A stretch of 64,000 nt of DNA from Colwellia sp. (GCA_013215385.1 JABSOY010000009.1:1-64000); one strand, 5' to 3'. Counted from the stretch's first letter, positions 48,485-56,350 are shown. A program made the numbers and translations. The notes: generated by a model from the sequence alone, not told the origin.

Positions 48485-49249
48485 GTGCATTCTTTATTCT
48501 TATTATTTTTTACCCTTTTAGCGATCATATTTACCCAGGATGCTTACGCTAAAAATGCCCAAGTTGCGATTATTATTGACGATATAGGTTATCGACAAAG
48601 TGACGCTGCGGCCTTAACCTTACCAGGAAAAGTCAGCTTTGCCATTTTACCTCACACCCCATTCGGAAAAACATTAGCTCAACTGGCCTTTAAGAAGAAT
48701 CAGGACGTGATTCTGCATATTCCAATGGAAGCAGAGAATGGTAAAAAGTTAGGCCCTGGGGCTCTTACTTCAGCAATGAGCGAGCAAGCGATCCGACAAG
48801 AGTTGTCTCGTGCTTTCGCAGAAATACCTTTTGCACTGGGTATAAATAATCATATGGGCAGTAAATTAACCAAACTTTATACGCCTATGGTTTGGACAAT
48901 GCGTTTTTTAAAAGAGCGAAATTTGTTTTTTGTTGATAGTGTCACAACAGGTAGAACCAAAGCAGAACGAATCGCCAACAAATTTGGCGTACCGACCGCC
49001 CATCGACAGTTTTTTTTAGATAATGAATTGAACAGTGATTATATCGACCGACAATTTATGCTACTTATCGAATATGCTCAGCAGCACCAATCAGTGGTAG
49101 CTATTGCACACCCACACCCAGAAAGTATCGCTGCACTCAAGCGCCTAATTCCCTTATTAGCTCAACTAGACATTGATTTAGTACCAATTTCAACATTAGT
49201 TTCACAACAGAAAAGCCGACAAAATGTTACCGCTGTTGGTGAAGAGTAA
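48485..49249 (+). CDS. Divergent polysaccharide deacetylase family protein, YibQ-like
   Basis: The protein has 254 residues with a signal peptide (about 1-22, ending AYA). The NodB-like motifs typical of the YibQ group are present: VAIIIDDIGYRQSD, ILHIPMEAENG, INNHMGSKLT and FFVDSVTTG. The expected product is a periplasmic protein acting on or near peptidoglycan; activity is unproven for the family. The start is GTG with GAAAGG upstream. It follows envC by 107 bases, as in many gammaproteobacteria. Confidence 0.88.
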   Translation: MHSLFLLFFTLLAIIFTQDAYAKNAQVAIIIDDIGYRQSDAAALTLPGKVSFAILPHTPFGKTLAQLAFKKNQDVILHIPMEAENGKKLGPGALTSAMSEQAIRQELSRAFAEIPFALGINNHMGSKLTKLYTPMVWTMRFLKERNLFFVDSVTTGRTKAERIANKFGVPTAHRQFFLDNELNSDYIDRQFMLLIEYAQQHQSVVAIAHPHPESIAALKRLIPLLAQLDIDLVPISTLVSQQKSRQNVTAVGEE

Positions 49250-49253
49250 CCTT

Positions 49254-50030
49254 TTAATTTTTCGCTAGATAATCAATCTTATGTTTTTTCAATAACTGAG
49301 ATAAATATTTAACCGGAATAGCATAAGTAATACCACTCGGCTTGCTAATCACAGCTTCTTTTGTTTCCTGTACAAACACCTTATTAATAATCCCAATGAC
49401 GGCACCTGATTCAATATCGTATAAAGCACTACCGCTGTTTCCTGGATACGCGGTGGCATCAAGTTGATAAACTAAATAAGGGTTACGTAACATCTTCAAC
49501 ATCTTGATGCTTATTTTACTGACGTCATCAACTGGGATTATTGTTGGGGTAATACTCGCAATAATACCACGATGCGTTACCGGATAGAGCCCGAGAACAG
49601 CTCCTATAGGAAAGCCACTAAACGCGACATAGCTGCCTTCACGACGAAAGGCATCTTCCGCGAGTTTCATTGCCGGTAAAGGGGAACCATTAATTTTCAA
49701 CACCGCAAGATCATGGAGTTGAGAACTGGCAACAATCTCGGCAGTACGCACTTTTGCTGTTTTTCCTGAACCGGTAAAAATTGCCATTTTCTGCAGCAAG
49801 TTATCGTCTAATTCTTTAGGTAAAACATGATGATTGGTTACTACATACTGACCATTTCCAATAACAAAACCACTACCATTCAAACTGTTTTTTTGTCGTG
49901 CAGTCGGTGTATGCACACCAATACCGACAATTGACGGTTTCACTTTAGCAACAGTATCGGCAAGTTCAGCGATAACAGAATTTGTAAACAAAGATAAAAT
50001 CACAAAGGTTAACAGGGATCCGTAGCGCAT
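49254..50030 (-). CDS. Exported trypsin-like serine protease without PDZ domain
   Basis: The 258 residues have a signal peptide (about 1-21, ending VIA) and one S1C-type protease domain. The triad is visible: His in VVTNHHVL (about residue 66), Asp in LHDLAVLKI (about 106) and Ser in YPGNSGSALYD (about 200). DegP/DegS relatives carry PDZ domains after this point, but here the protein stops after TYAIPVKYL. A GGAG site lies seven bases upstream of the ATG. It converges with the YibQ-like gene and is divergent from the patatin gene. Confidence 0.9.
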   Translation of the reverse strand: MRYGSLLTFVILSLFTNSVIAELADTVAKVKPSIVGIGVHTPTARQKNSLNGSGFVIGNGQYVVTNHHVLPKELDDNLLQKMAIFTGSGKTAKVRTAEIVASSQLHDLAVLKINGSPLPAMKLAEDAFRREGSYVAFSGFPIGAVLGLYPVTHRGIIASITPTIIPVDDVSKISIKMLKMLRNPYLVYQLDATAYPGNSGSALYDIESGAVIGIINKVFVQETKEAVISKPSGITYAIPVKYLSQLLKKHKIDYLAKN

Positions 50031-50111
50031 TTTACAACTCCATTTTTATTAAATTTATTTTATAATCAGTAAGTTTACTGCGTTTTTCTCTCAAAAACAG
50101 CTATCATTACG

Positions 50112-50127
50112 GGTAATTATAATTACC
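50112..50127. promoter_or_regulatory. Perfect 16-bp palindrome between divergent protease and patatin genes
   Basis: GGTAATTATAATTACC is fully symmetric and lies in the 156-base divergent intergenic, 59 bases before the patatin start. An operator for a dimeric regulator is plausible; no regulator gene is adjacent. Confidence 0.5.
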
Positions 50128-50186
50128 TGAAAAAATCAGTGTATTTTACAGGGCAGTGATTATTCACTCAAAGGTTTACTTACTAT

Positions 50187-51014
50187 ATGACAACAAGAAA
50201 AACCGTCGTTCCTATATTTGCAGGAGGAGGCACTCGCCTACCAGCTCACGTCGGAATTTTGTACGCCTTAAAAGAATTTGACGTAGATTTTACCCATCTG
50301 GTCGGTGTATCGGGTGGTAGCATTGTTAGTAGCTTATTTGCCGCAGGATTAACCCCAAAAGAAATCAAAGATATTGCATTAACAACAGACTACAAGCAAT
50401 TTAGAGGTTTTTCACTTTTTAAACTAATAAGATATGGTGGCTTAAGCTCTGGCGATCGCTTTGAACAATGGATGGATGAATTACTAGGTGGAAAAACCTT
50501 TGCTGAGCTTGACTATAACCTTCACATTGTCGCTACGGATGTTGCCAATGGGGCACCCGTTATTTTTGATAAAGAAAATACTCCTGATGTAAAAGTATCC
50601 CTTGCTGTCAGGTTTTCTATGTCAATTCCTTTGGTTTTTAGTTTTAAATCTTTTGGCGATCACGTTATGGTTGACGGAAGTATCTTGTCTGAAGATGCTC
50701 TACATCGTGATTGGGCTAAAGACGGAACACCGGTATTGTGTTTTAGACTTAAAGGTGAACATGAAAATAATGCCGTTGAAATTAAAGGTTTTTTTCCTAT
50801 TTATAAGTACGTAACCTTGCTGATACGCACTTTTATGACCACAATTTCACGCGAATATATTAACGATGCTTTTTGGCACAACACGGTTGTAGTAAATATT
50901 GGCAATCATTCTGCCGTCGATTTCAATATGACAATAGAGCAAAAACAAACCTTATTCGATATTGGCCTTAAAACAGCAGAACAAGTATTACCGATAAAGT
51001 TGGGTAAAAACTAA
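50187..51014 (+). CDS. Patatin-like phospholipase family protein
   Basis: This is a 275-residue cytoplasmic hydrolase. The glycine-rich oxyanion loop is FAGGGTRLPAHVGIL (residues 11-25), the nucleophile Ser is in GVSGGS (about residue 43), and the dyad Asp is in MVDGSIL (about 163). Patatin-type enzymes cleave acyl chains from phospholipids. It stands just upstream of an acyltransferase gene of the exosortase type, so it might supply or remove acyl groups in that pathway; this link is inference. No signal peptide is seen. Confidence 0.88.
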   Translation: MTTRKTVVPIFAGGGTRLPAHVGILYALKEFDVDFTHLVGVSGGSIVSSLFAAGLTPKEIKDIALTTDYKQFRGFSLFKLIRYGGLSSGDRFEQWMDELLGGKTFAELDYNLHIVATDVANGAPVIFDKENTPDVKVSLAVRFSMSIPLVFSFKSFGDHVMVDGSILSEDALHRDWAKDGTPVLCFRLKGEHENNAVEIKGFFPIYKYVTLLIRTFMTTISREYINDAFWHNTVVVNIGNHSAVDFNMTIEQKQTLFDIGLKTAEQVLPIKLGKN

Positions 51015-51097
51015 AGTATTCTCAGTTATTAGTAATAATTTTTAAATATTCAGTATATTATTAGCTATACTGGTTGAGTGAGGTAAAGTTCTATTCA

Positions 51098-51116
51098 GAT
51101 AGAGTATCACTCTATC
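51098..51116. repeat. Inverted repeat upstream of the acyltransferase gene
   Basis: GATAGAG-TATCA-CTCTATC lies 55 bases before the start codon. It could be an operator or a leader hairpin. No sigma-54 promoter or PEP-CTERM upstream motif is present here, so this gene seems to be controlled differently from the sorted proteins. Confidence 0.45.
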
Positions 51117-51171
51117 GCGAAGAAATTTACTTTAACGCGAACATAAAACATGACGACAAACGGATGAGCAC

Positions 51172-51978
51172 ATGAGTCTTGGTAGATTAATATTGAATTC
51201 ACCTATTATTGGCGACGTAGCAAAGAAAGTTGCTTCGCTAAAGGTGAACCATGATGCAGGAAACATTGCCCAGCACTTTACTAAGTTTCTCAAGCCTCAA
51301 TATGCGTCTTCAGAGCGGCTTAAAGAAGAAGTTTTTAAAATTCGCCATAATGTTTATTGCGAAGAGTTAGCCTTTGAACACCAAAAAGATGATGGTATGG
51401 AAATGGACGAATTTGATCCACATTCCATTTTCGCACTGATTAAGCATAAACCAACTAATAATTATACAAGCTGTGTGCGAATCGTTTGTTCCAGTTCTGA
51501 TGATGAATTGCTCCCGATAGAAAAATTTTGCTTTGACGCAATTCAAGACGATAATTACAATCCCAGAAATTTCAAACGTTCCGAAATTGGCGAGTTTTCA
51601 CGTTTAGCAGTAAAAGCTGATTTTAGACGTCGTAAATCAGATCGCTTTAAGGGATCTGCAGTTGGTGCAATTCATGAAAGTACTTATTCTGAATCAGAGT
51701 TACGTTGCTTCCCTTTTATCGCCATCGGCTTATATATGGTTGCAGGAACATTAGCCATTGATAAAGGTATCAAACACGCTTTTGTAATGATGGAGCCACG
51801 CTTAGCTCGCAGTATGAAGTTCGTCGGCATAAAGTTTGTTCAAATAGGTGAGCCAATTGAATACCATGGCCTACGTGCACCCTACTATATAAATGCAGAA
51901 ATATTTTTAGATAACTTAACTAGCGGCTTTAAAAGTTTGTATAAAGAGATACAAAAAGAAATTCGTAGTCAGTTTTAA
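51172..51978 (+). CDS. PEP-CTERM/exosortase system-associated acyltransferase
   Basis: The 268 residues resemble the GNAT-like acyltransferases found only with exosortase systems, related to N-acyl amino acid synthases such as FeeM. The recognisable parts are VFKIRHNVYCEELAFE near residue 55, an acidic DEFDPHSIFALI, EIGEFSRLAVKADFRRR near 140-155 and a C-terminal MMEPRLARSMKFVGIKF. The reaction is not established; transfer of a fatty acyl group to an amine is the family expectation. It is followed by a ThiF-family gene and the PEP-CTERM tandem. Confidence 0.85.
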   Translation: MSLGRLILNSPIIGDVAKKVASLKVNHDAGNIAQHFTKFLKPQYASSERLKEEVFKIRHNVYCEELAFEHQKDDGMEMDEFDPHSIFALIKHKPTNNYTSCVRIVCSSSDDELLPIEKFCFDAIQDDNYNPRNFKRSEIGEFSRLAVKADFRRRKSDRFKGSAVGAIHESTYSESELRCFPFIAIGLYMVAGTLAIDKGIKHAFVMMEPRLARSMKFVGIKFVQIGEPIEYHGLRAPYYINAEIFLDNLTSGFKSLYKEIQKEIRSQF

Positions 51979-51995
51979 TTAACTATTTCTATCTC

Positions 51996-52021
51996 TTATT
52001 TTAGTTTTCCTACTAAAATAA
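51996..52021. repeat. Inverted repeat between acyltransferase and ThiF genes
   Basis: TTATTTTAGT-N6-ACTAAAATAA is a perfect 10-bp stem 18 bases after the acyltransferase stop. No T-run follows, so it may reduce or process the transcript rather than end it. Confidence 0.5.
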
Positions 52022-52071
52022 AGCCAAGATAACCTCTATAACCTCCATTGATTGATATAAAAAGGATCCTC

Positions 52072-52962
52072 ATGTTCAACTATGAAGAAGCATTCTCACG
52101 TAATATTGGCTGGGTAACTAAAGAAGAGCAACAAGTACTTAGAAACACTAAAGTAGCAATAGGTGGTTTAGGTGGCGTTGGCGGTGATCACACGATTGTT
52201 TTAGCTCGATTAGGCATCGGGAATTTTCATATATCAGACCTTGATGATTATGATGTAGCTAATTTTAATCGTCAAGCCGGTGCTAATATGTCTACTATAG
52301 GCCAGGCTAAAGCAGCGGTTATGGAAGAAACTATTAGAGGTATTAATCCTGAAGCCACCATCAAAAACTTCGATTCAGGTATCAATGAAGAAAACCTAGA
52401 TGATTTTCTAGAAGGTGTCGATATCTATGTGGATAGCTTAGATATTTTTGTTTTAGAAATTAGACGGAAAGTTTTTCGACGTTGTTATGAAAAGGGTATT
52501 CCTACAATAACAGCAGCTCCAATGGGAATGGGTACAGCTTTCTTAGTATTCATGCCGGGTAAAATGTCTTTCGATGAATACTTTGCCATAGTCGACGCTG
52601 CAGCGAATGCCAGCGAAGATGAAAAGGCCAAAATATTCAATGACAATATTATTCGTTTTGTTATCGGTGTTTCACCTTCAGTACAGCAACGTCACTATTT
52701 AGTAGATAGGTCTTCTGTAAATTTCCTCAAAAAGAAAGTACCTTCAACCTGTATGGGCATTTCTTTAGCCGCAGGAACACTCTGTACTAATGTATTGAAA
52801 ATACTATTAAAACGTGGCGATGTCATTCACGCACCTCATGGTATGCACTTTGACGCGTATAGAAACAACTTGATTAAAACGTGGCGACCTTGGGGTAATA
52901 GAAATTGGTTGCAGCGCTTTATGTTTTGGCGAGTTAAAAATTTGTTAAAAGAGAATTCTTAA
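52072..52962 (+). CDS. ThiF/E1-family adenylyltransferase
   Basis: From the ATG at 52072 (AAGGA six bases upstream) the protein has 296 residues. The nucleotide site AIGGLGGVGGDHTIVLARLG (residues 27-46), the NFNRQAG Arg and the YVDSLD Asp match the ThiF/MoeB/E1 superfamily, which adenylates C-terminal carboxylates. The CxxC zinc pairs of MoeB/ThiF are absent. Cysteines in STCMGISLAAGTLC near residue 230 are candidates for a thioester role. The C-terminal tail is basic and aromatic. Its place between the exosortase-associated acyltransferase and the PEP-CTERM tandem suggests a role in modifying an acyl or protein substrate, which is inference. Confidence 0.85.
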   Translation: MFNYEEAFSRNIGWVTKEEQQVLRNTKVAIGGLGGVGGDHTIVLARLGIGNFHISDLDDYDVANFNRQAGANMSTIGQAKAAVMEETIRGINPEATIKNFDSGINEENLDDFLEGVDIYVDSLDIFVLEIRRKVFRRCYEKGIPTITAAPMGMGTAFLVFMPGKMSFDEYFAIVDAAANASEDEKAKIFNDNIIRFVIGVSPSVQQRHYLVDRSSVNFLKKKVPSTCMGISLAAGTLCTNVLKILLKRGDVIHAPHGMHFDAYRNNLIKTWRPWGNRNWLQRFMFWRVKNLLKENS

Positions 52963-52963
52963 T

Positions 52964-52982
52964 GTCAGCTTTTTTTACGCTT
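52964..52982 (+). promoter_or_regulatory. Candidate activator site of the PEP-CTERM regulon, copy 1
   Basis: GTCAGCTTTTTTTACGCTT matches the copy-0 element at 14 of 19 positions. It starts immediately after the ThiF stop and ends 59 bases before the sigma-54 GG. It is the most divergent of the five. Confidence 0.55.
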
Positions 52983-53040
52983 GCTTTATAAAAAGTAAAA
53001 CACCTAAATTAACCACTTAGAATACAACAAGATACAAACA

Positions 53041-53056
53041 TGGCACGATAGGTGCT
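53041..53056 (+). promoter_or_regulatory. Sigma-54 promoter of tandem PEP-CTERM gene 1
   Basis: TGGCACGATAGGTGCT contains GG (53042-53043) and GC (53054-53055) with exactly ten bases between. The -24 half TGGCAC is the full consensus. Confidence 0.85.
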
Positions 53057-53105
53057 ATGAGTTACATCATTATAATATAGTAAATCATACACATTAGGGA
53101 ATAAA

Positions 53106-53966
53106 ATGAAATTCATAAAATCAATTGCATTAACAACTGCATTGCTAGCAACTAGCGTAAGTGCATCACAAATCGAAGTAGACCTGAATGACGCAGGCGC
53201 TACATCTACAGCAGCTATGGATTACTTAACAGTTAACTATGCATCTCACACATCAGTCAACGTAGTTACTAGTGCTGTTACTACTTATGCTGGCGTTAAT
53301 GCTATCGGTGTTGACTTTGGTTTTTTAGCTGCACCTGTTGTTGCTGATTTTGGTTCTCTTGTTGGCTGCCCAAGCTGTGGCGTTGAAAACACACTTAGCG
53401 GTGTACCTGACTTTTTAGGCTCAGGCTTTACCTCTGAATACTTCACTTCAGGTATGGGTTTAACTTACGGCATCTCATTAACGGGTTCTTTAGTGGCAGG
53501 CGAATTAGTTTACACTGGCGGTACATTAGACATGTACAGCTACGACTTCCTAGGTGCTGCAGCAGCTCCAACAACTTACATGCCAACCAAATTGTTCTCT
53601 TCTGAGTTTGTTTCTGGTGGTGTTTTTGCTGGTGAACAAGTAGTAAGAACTACCATAACAAGCATAGAAGCAGCCGGTGAAGATACATTTTTCCTTACGG
53701 ATTATAATGAGAGTTTCGAAGACTACATAGCAAGAACGTTAGCGGATATCGATTTGTACATAGTGCAAACCGTTGCTGCTGGCCAATTAGCTGCTGATAT
53801 CGTAGATGCACTTTCAGATAACACTGTGAATGACGGATTTGGTACGGTCTACGTATCTGCTGAGCACAATGCTTCAATCACATTTTCTGTTCCAGAGCCT
53901 ACAAGTATTGCTATCTTAGGCTTAGGTTTATTAGGACTTGCAAGCACAAAACGTCGCAAGTCATAA
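53106..53966 (+). CDS. Tandem PEP-CTERM protein 1 (type A)
   Basis: The 286 residues have a signal peptide (1-20, ending VSA), a beta-rich Gly/Thr/Val body with a Cys pair GCPSCG (Cys88, Cys91), and the sorting tail: VPEP at 262-265, a Gly/Leu helix and KRRK at 282-285. The protein is predicted to be exported, cut by exosortase and placed at the cell surface or in the extracellular matrix. The body matches no domain I can name. The A and B types differ at about 37 positions by my count. AGGGA precedes the ATG. It is controlled by its own sigma-54 promoter and ended by its own terminator. Confidence 0.92.
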   Translation: MKFIKSIALTTALLATSVSASQIEVDLNDAGATSTAAMDYLTVNYASHTSVNVVTSAVTTYAGVNAIGVDFGFLAAPVVADFGSLVGCPSCGVENTLSGVPDFLGSGFTSEYFTSGMGLTYGISLTGSLVAGELVYTGGTLDMYSYDFLGAAAAPTTYMPTKLFSSEFVSGGVFAGEQVVRTTITSIEAAGEDTFFLTDYNESFEDYIARTLADIDLYIVQTVAAGQLAADIVDALSDNTVNDGFGTVYVSAEHNASITFSVPEPTSIAILGLGLLGLASTKRRKS

Positions 53967-53990
53967 TCTGACAAAGCTACAAACTAAAAG

Positions 53991-54016
53991 CCAGTTACTG
54001 AGTAACTGGTTTTTTT
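53991..54016 (+). terminator. Terminator of tandem PEP-CTERM gene 1
   Basis: The stem CCAGTTAC/GTAACTGG with loop TGA is followed by seven T. Confidence 0.92.
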
Positions 54017-54080
54017 ATACCTAAAATAATCCCCCTTCTCTTTATTATCAATTACCTCCAATGCGCCCTGCTAAATTAAT

Positions 54081-54099
54081 GTCGATATTTTTTACAGTT
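54081..54099 (+). promoter_or_regulatory. Candidate activator site of the PEP-CTERM regulon, copy 2
   Basis: GTCGATATTTTTTACAGTT matches copy 0 at 17 of 19 positions and ends 60 bases before the sigma-54 GG. It is followed by CTAAAATAAAGATA, also present after copy 3. Confidence 0.65.
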
Positions 54100-54158
54100 G
54101 GCTAACTCTAAAATAAAGATAAAGTTTAAAATACAATAGAATCAGCCCAATAGAGCCT

Positions 54159-54174
54159 TGGCACTACAAATGCA
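54159..54174 (+). promoter_or_regulatory. Sigma-54 promoter of tandem PEP-CTERM gene 2
   Basis: TGGCACTACAAATGCA has GG (54160-54161) and GC (54172-54173) ten bases apart, with a consensus TGGCAC -24 half. Confidence 0.85.
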
Positions 54175-54219
54175 TTACCAAACTATAGAAGCAAAGCATG
54201 CGCAACCTGAGGAAATAAA

Positions 54220-55080
54220 ATGAAGTTTATAAAATCAATTGCATTAATAGCTACATTATTAGCAACTAGCGTAAATGCATCACAAATCGAAGTAGACCTA
54301 AATGACGATGGCGCTACATCCACAGCGGCAATGGATTACTTAACCATTAACTATTCATCACATACAACTGTCAACGTAGGCACTAATGTTGTCACTACTT
54401 ATGCTGGTGTTAATGCTATCGGTATTGACTTTGGCTTTTTAGCTGCACCTGTCGTTGCTGATTTTGGGGCGCTTGTAGGCTGCCCAAATTGTGGTGTTGT
54501 AAATACATTTAGCGGTGTTCCTGACTTTTTAGGCTCAGGATTTACCTCTGAATATAATACCTCAGGCTTGGGTTTGACTTACGGCATCTCGTTAACGGGC
54601 TCTTTAGTGGCAGGCGAATTAGTTTATACTGGTGGTACATTAGACATGTATAGCTACGACTTCCTTGGGGTTGCTGCAGCACCAACAACCTATATGCCAA
54701 CTAAATTATTCTCTACTGAATTTGTTTCTGGTGGTGTTTTTGCCGGGGAACAGGTCATAAGAACCACTATCACAAGCGTGGAAGTTGCCGGTGAAGATAC
54801 ATTCTTCCTCACGGATTATAATGAGAGTTTTGAGGACTACATGGCGAATACATTAGGGGGTATTGACTTGTACATAGTACAAACCGTTGCTGCCGGTCAA
54901 TTAGCCGCTGATATCATAACCGCACTTGGAGATAGTGATGTAAATGACGGTTTTGGTACCGCCTATATATCTGCTCCTCATAATGCTTCAATTACTTTTT
55001 CTGTTCCAGAGCCTACCAGTATTGCTATCTTGGGTTTAGGGTTATTAGGACTTGCAGGCGCAAAACGTCGTAAATCTTAA
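54220..55080 (+). CDS. Tandem PEP-CTERM protein 2 (type B)
   Basis: The 286-residue paralogue of type A has the same layout: signal peptide ending VNA, GCPNCG cysteine pair (88, 91), VPEP at 262-265, hydrophobic helix and KRRKS end. Substitutions against type A cluster in the signal peptide, residues 43-57, 84-116 and 234-254, while 117-165 and the sorting tail are nearly constant. GAGGAA precedes the ATG. It is flanked by its own sigma-54 promoter and terminator, so each tandem gene is a separate transcription unit. Confidence 0.92.
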   Translation: MKFIKSIALIATLLATSVNASQIEVDLNDDGATSTAAMDYLTINYSSHTTVNVGTNVVTTYAGVNAIGIDFGFLAAPVVADFGALVGCPNCGVVNTFSGVPDFLGSGFTSEYNTSGLGLTYGISLTGSLVAGELVYTGGTLDMYSYDFLGVAAAPTTYMPTKLFSTEFVSGGVFAGEQVIRTTITSVEVAGEDTFFLTDYNESFEDYMANTLGGIDLYIVQTVAAGQLAADIITALGDSDVNDGFGTAYISAPHNASITFSVPEPTSIAILGLGLLGLAGAKRRKS

Positions 55081-55104
55081 TCTAACAATGTTATAACTTA
55101 AAAA

Positions 55105-55130
55105 CCAGTTACTGTGTAACTGGTTTTTTT
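55105..55130 (+). terminator. Terminator of tandem PEP-CTERM gene 2
   Basis: The stem CCAGTTAC/GTAACTGG with loop TGT is followed by seven T. Confidence 0.92.
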
Positions 55131-55208
55131 ATGCATGAAAATAATTTCGAATAGCATTCAATGCGCCTTCATTTTCTACCTCTCCTTTAAATGCCCGCCT
55201 AAATTATT

Positions 55209-55227
55209 GTCTATATTTTTTACAGTT
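55209..55227 (+). promoter_or_regulatory. Candidate activator site of the PEP-CTERM regulon, copy 3
   Basis: GTCTATATTTTTTACAGTT matches copy 0 at 18 of 19 positions and ends 59 bases before the sigma-54 GG. It lies outside the duplicated unit, so its match to copies 0 and 2 is not explained by the recent duplication. Confidence 0.65.
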
Positions 55228-55285
55228 ACTTTTCCTAAAATAAAGATATGCAATTAAACATCATAAAATCAACCGATTACAATAC

Positions 55286-55301
55286 TGGCATGATAGCTGC
55301 T
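55286..55301 (+). promoter_or_regulatory. Sigma-54 promoter of tandem PEP-CTERM gene 3
   Basis: TGGCATGATAGCTGCT has GG (55287-55288) and GC (55299-55300) ten bases apart. It is similar but not identical to the promoter of gene 1. Confidence 0.83.
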
Positions 55302-55356
55302 TTAAGTTAAATCATTGTAATATAATTAAAAATTAATACACAGCTAAGGGAATAAA

Positions 55357-56217
55357 ATGAAATTCATAAAATCAATTGCATTAACAACTGCATTGCTAGC
55401 AACTAGCGTAAGTGCATCACAAATCGAAGTAGACCTGAATGACGCAGGCGCTACATCTACAGCAGCTATGGATTACTTAACAGTTAACTATGCATCTCAC
55501 ACATCAGTCAACGTAGTTACTAGTGCTGTTACTACTTATGCTGGCGTTAATGCTATCGGTGTTGACTTTGGTTTTTTAGCTGCACCTGTTGTTGCTGATT
55601 TTGGTTCTCTTGTTGGCTGCCCAAGCTGTGGCGTTGAAAACACACTTAGCGGTGTACCTGACTTTTTAGGCTCAGGCTTTACCTCTGAATACTTCACTTC
55701 AGGTATGGGTTTAACTTACGGCATCTCATTAACGGGTTCTTTAGTGGCAGGCGAATTAGTTTACACTGGCGGTACATTAGACATGTACAGCTACGACTTC
55801 CTAGGTGCTGCAGCAGCTCCAACAACTTACATGCCAACCAAATTGTTCTCTTCTGAGTTTGTTTCTGGTGGTGTTTTTGCTGGTGAACAAGTAGTAAGAA
55901 CTACCATAACAAGCATAGAAGCAGCCGGTGAAGATACATTTTTCCTTACGGATTATAATGAGAGTTTCGAAGACTACATAGCAAGAACGTTAGCGGATAT
56001 CGATTTGTACATAGTGCAAACCGTTGCTGCTGGCCAATTAGCTGCTGATATCGTAGATGCACTTTCAGATAACACTGTGAATGACGGATTTGGTACGGTC
56101 TACGTATCTGCTGAGCACAATGCTTCAATCACATTTTCTGTTCCAGAGCCTACAAGTATTGCTATCTTAGGCTTAGGTTTATTAGGACTTGCAAGCACAA
56201 AACGTCGCAAGTCATAA
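55357..56217 (+). CDS. Tandem PEP-CTERM protein 3 (type A, identical to protein 1)
   Basis: The protein is identical residue for residue to that of gene 1, and the DNA appears identical by eye. Only its promoter region differs: it keeps the sigma-54 promoter and upstream motif but shares limited sequence elsewhere with that of gene 1. The two identical proteins may thus be expressed at different strengths. Signal peptide, Cys88/Cys91, VPEP tail and basic end are as described for protein 1. Confidence 0.92.
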   Translation: MKFIKSIALTTALLATSVSASQIEVDLNDAGATSTAAMDYLTVNYASHTSVNVVTSAVTTYAGVNAIGVDFGFLAAPVVADFGSLVGCPSCGVENTLSGVPDFLGSGFTSEYFTSGMGLTYGISLTGSLVAGELVYTGGTLDMYSYDFLGAAAAPTTYMPTKLFSSEFVSGGVFAGEQVVRTTITSIEAAGEDTFFLTDYNESFEDYIARTLADIDLYIVQTVAAGQLAADIVDALSDNTVNDGFGTVYVSAEHNASITFSVPEPTSIAILGLGLLGLASTKRRKS

Positions 56218-56241
56218 TCTGACAAAGCTACAAACTAAAAG

Positions 56242-56267
56242 CCAGTTACTGAGTAACTGGTTTTTTT
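56242..56267 (+). terminator. Terminator of tandem PEP-CTERM gene 3
   Basis: This is the same CCAGTTAC/GTAACTGG hairpin and T-run as after gene 1, inside the duplicated unit. Confidence 0.92.
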
Positions 56268-56331
56268 ATACCTAAAATAATCCCCCTTCTCTTTATTATC
56301 AATTACCTCCAATGCGCCCTGCTAAATTAAT

Positions 56332-56350
56332 GTCGATATTTTTTACAGTT
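56332..56350 (+). promoter_or_regulatory. Candidate activator site of the PEP-CTERM regulon, copy 4
   Basis: It is identical to copy 2 because it lies within the duplicated unit; it ends 60 bases before the sigma-54 GG. Confidence 0.62.

Larger units (their letters stand above)
53096..55133 (+). repeat. Direct repeat unit 1 (2,038 bp, genes 1 and 2)
   Basis: This unit, from the ribosome site of gene 1 to just past the terminator of gene 2, recurs at 55347-57384 with an offset of 2,251 bases. I saw no difference by eye. Both junctions are sharp: upstream and downstream sequences diverge at once. Confidence 0.9.

Noticed and set aside
51015-51171. Sigma-54 promoter before the acyltransferase gene
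   Set aside because: TGGTTGAGTGAGG looks like a -24 half, but the -12 GC is absent at the needed spacing.
53695-53877. 60-codon minus-strand reading frame inside PEP-CTERM gene 1, repeated exactly at 55946-56128
   Set aside because: It is antisense to a clear gene; the second occurrence exists only because the unit is duplicated. No ribosome site or family resemblance.
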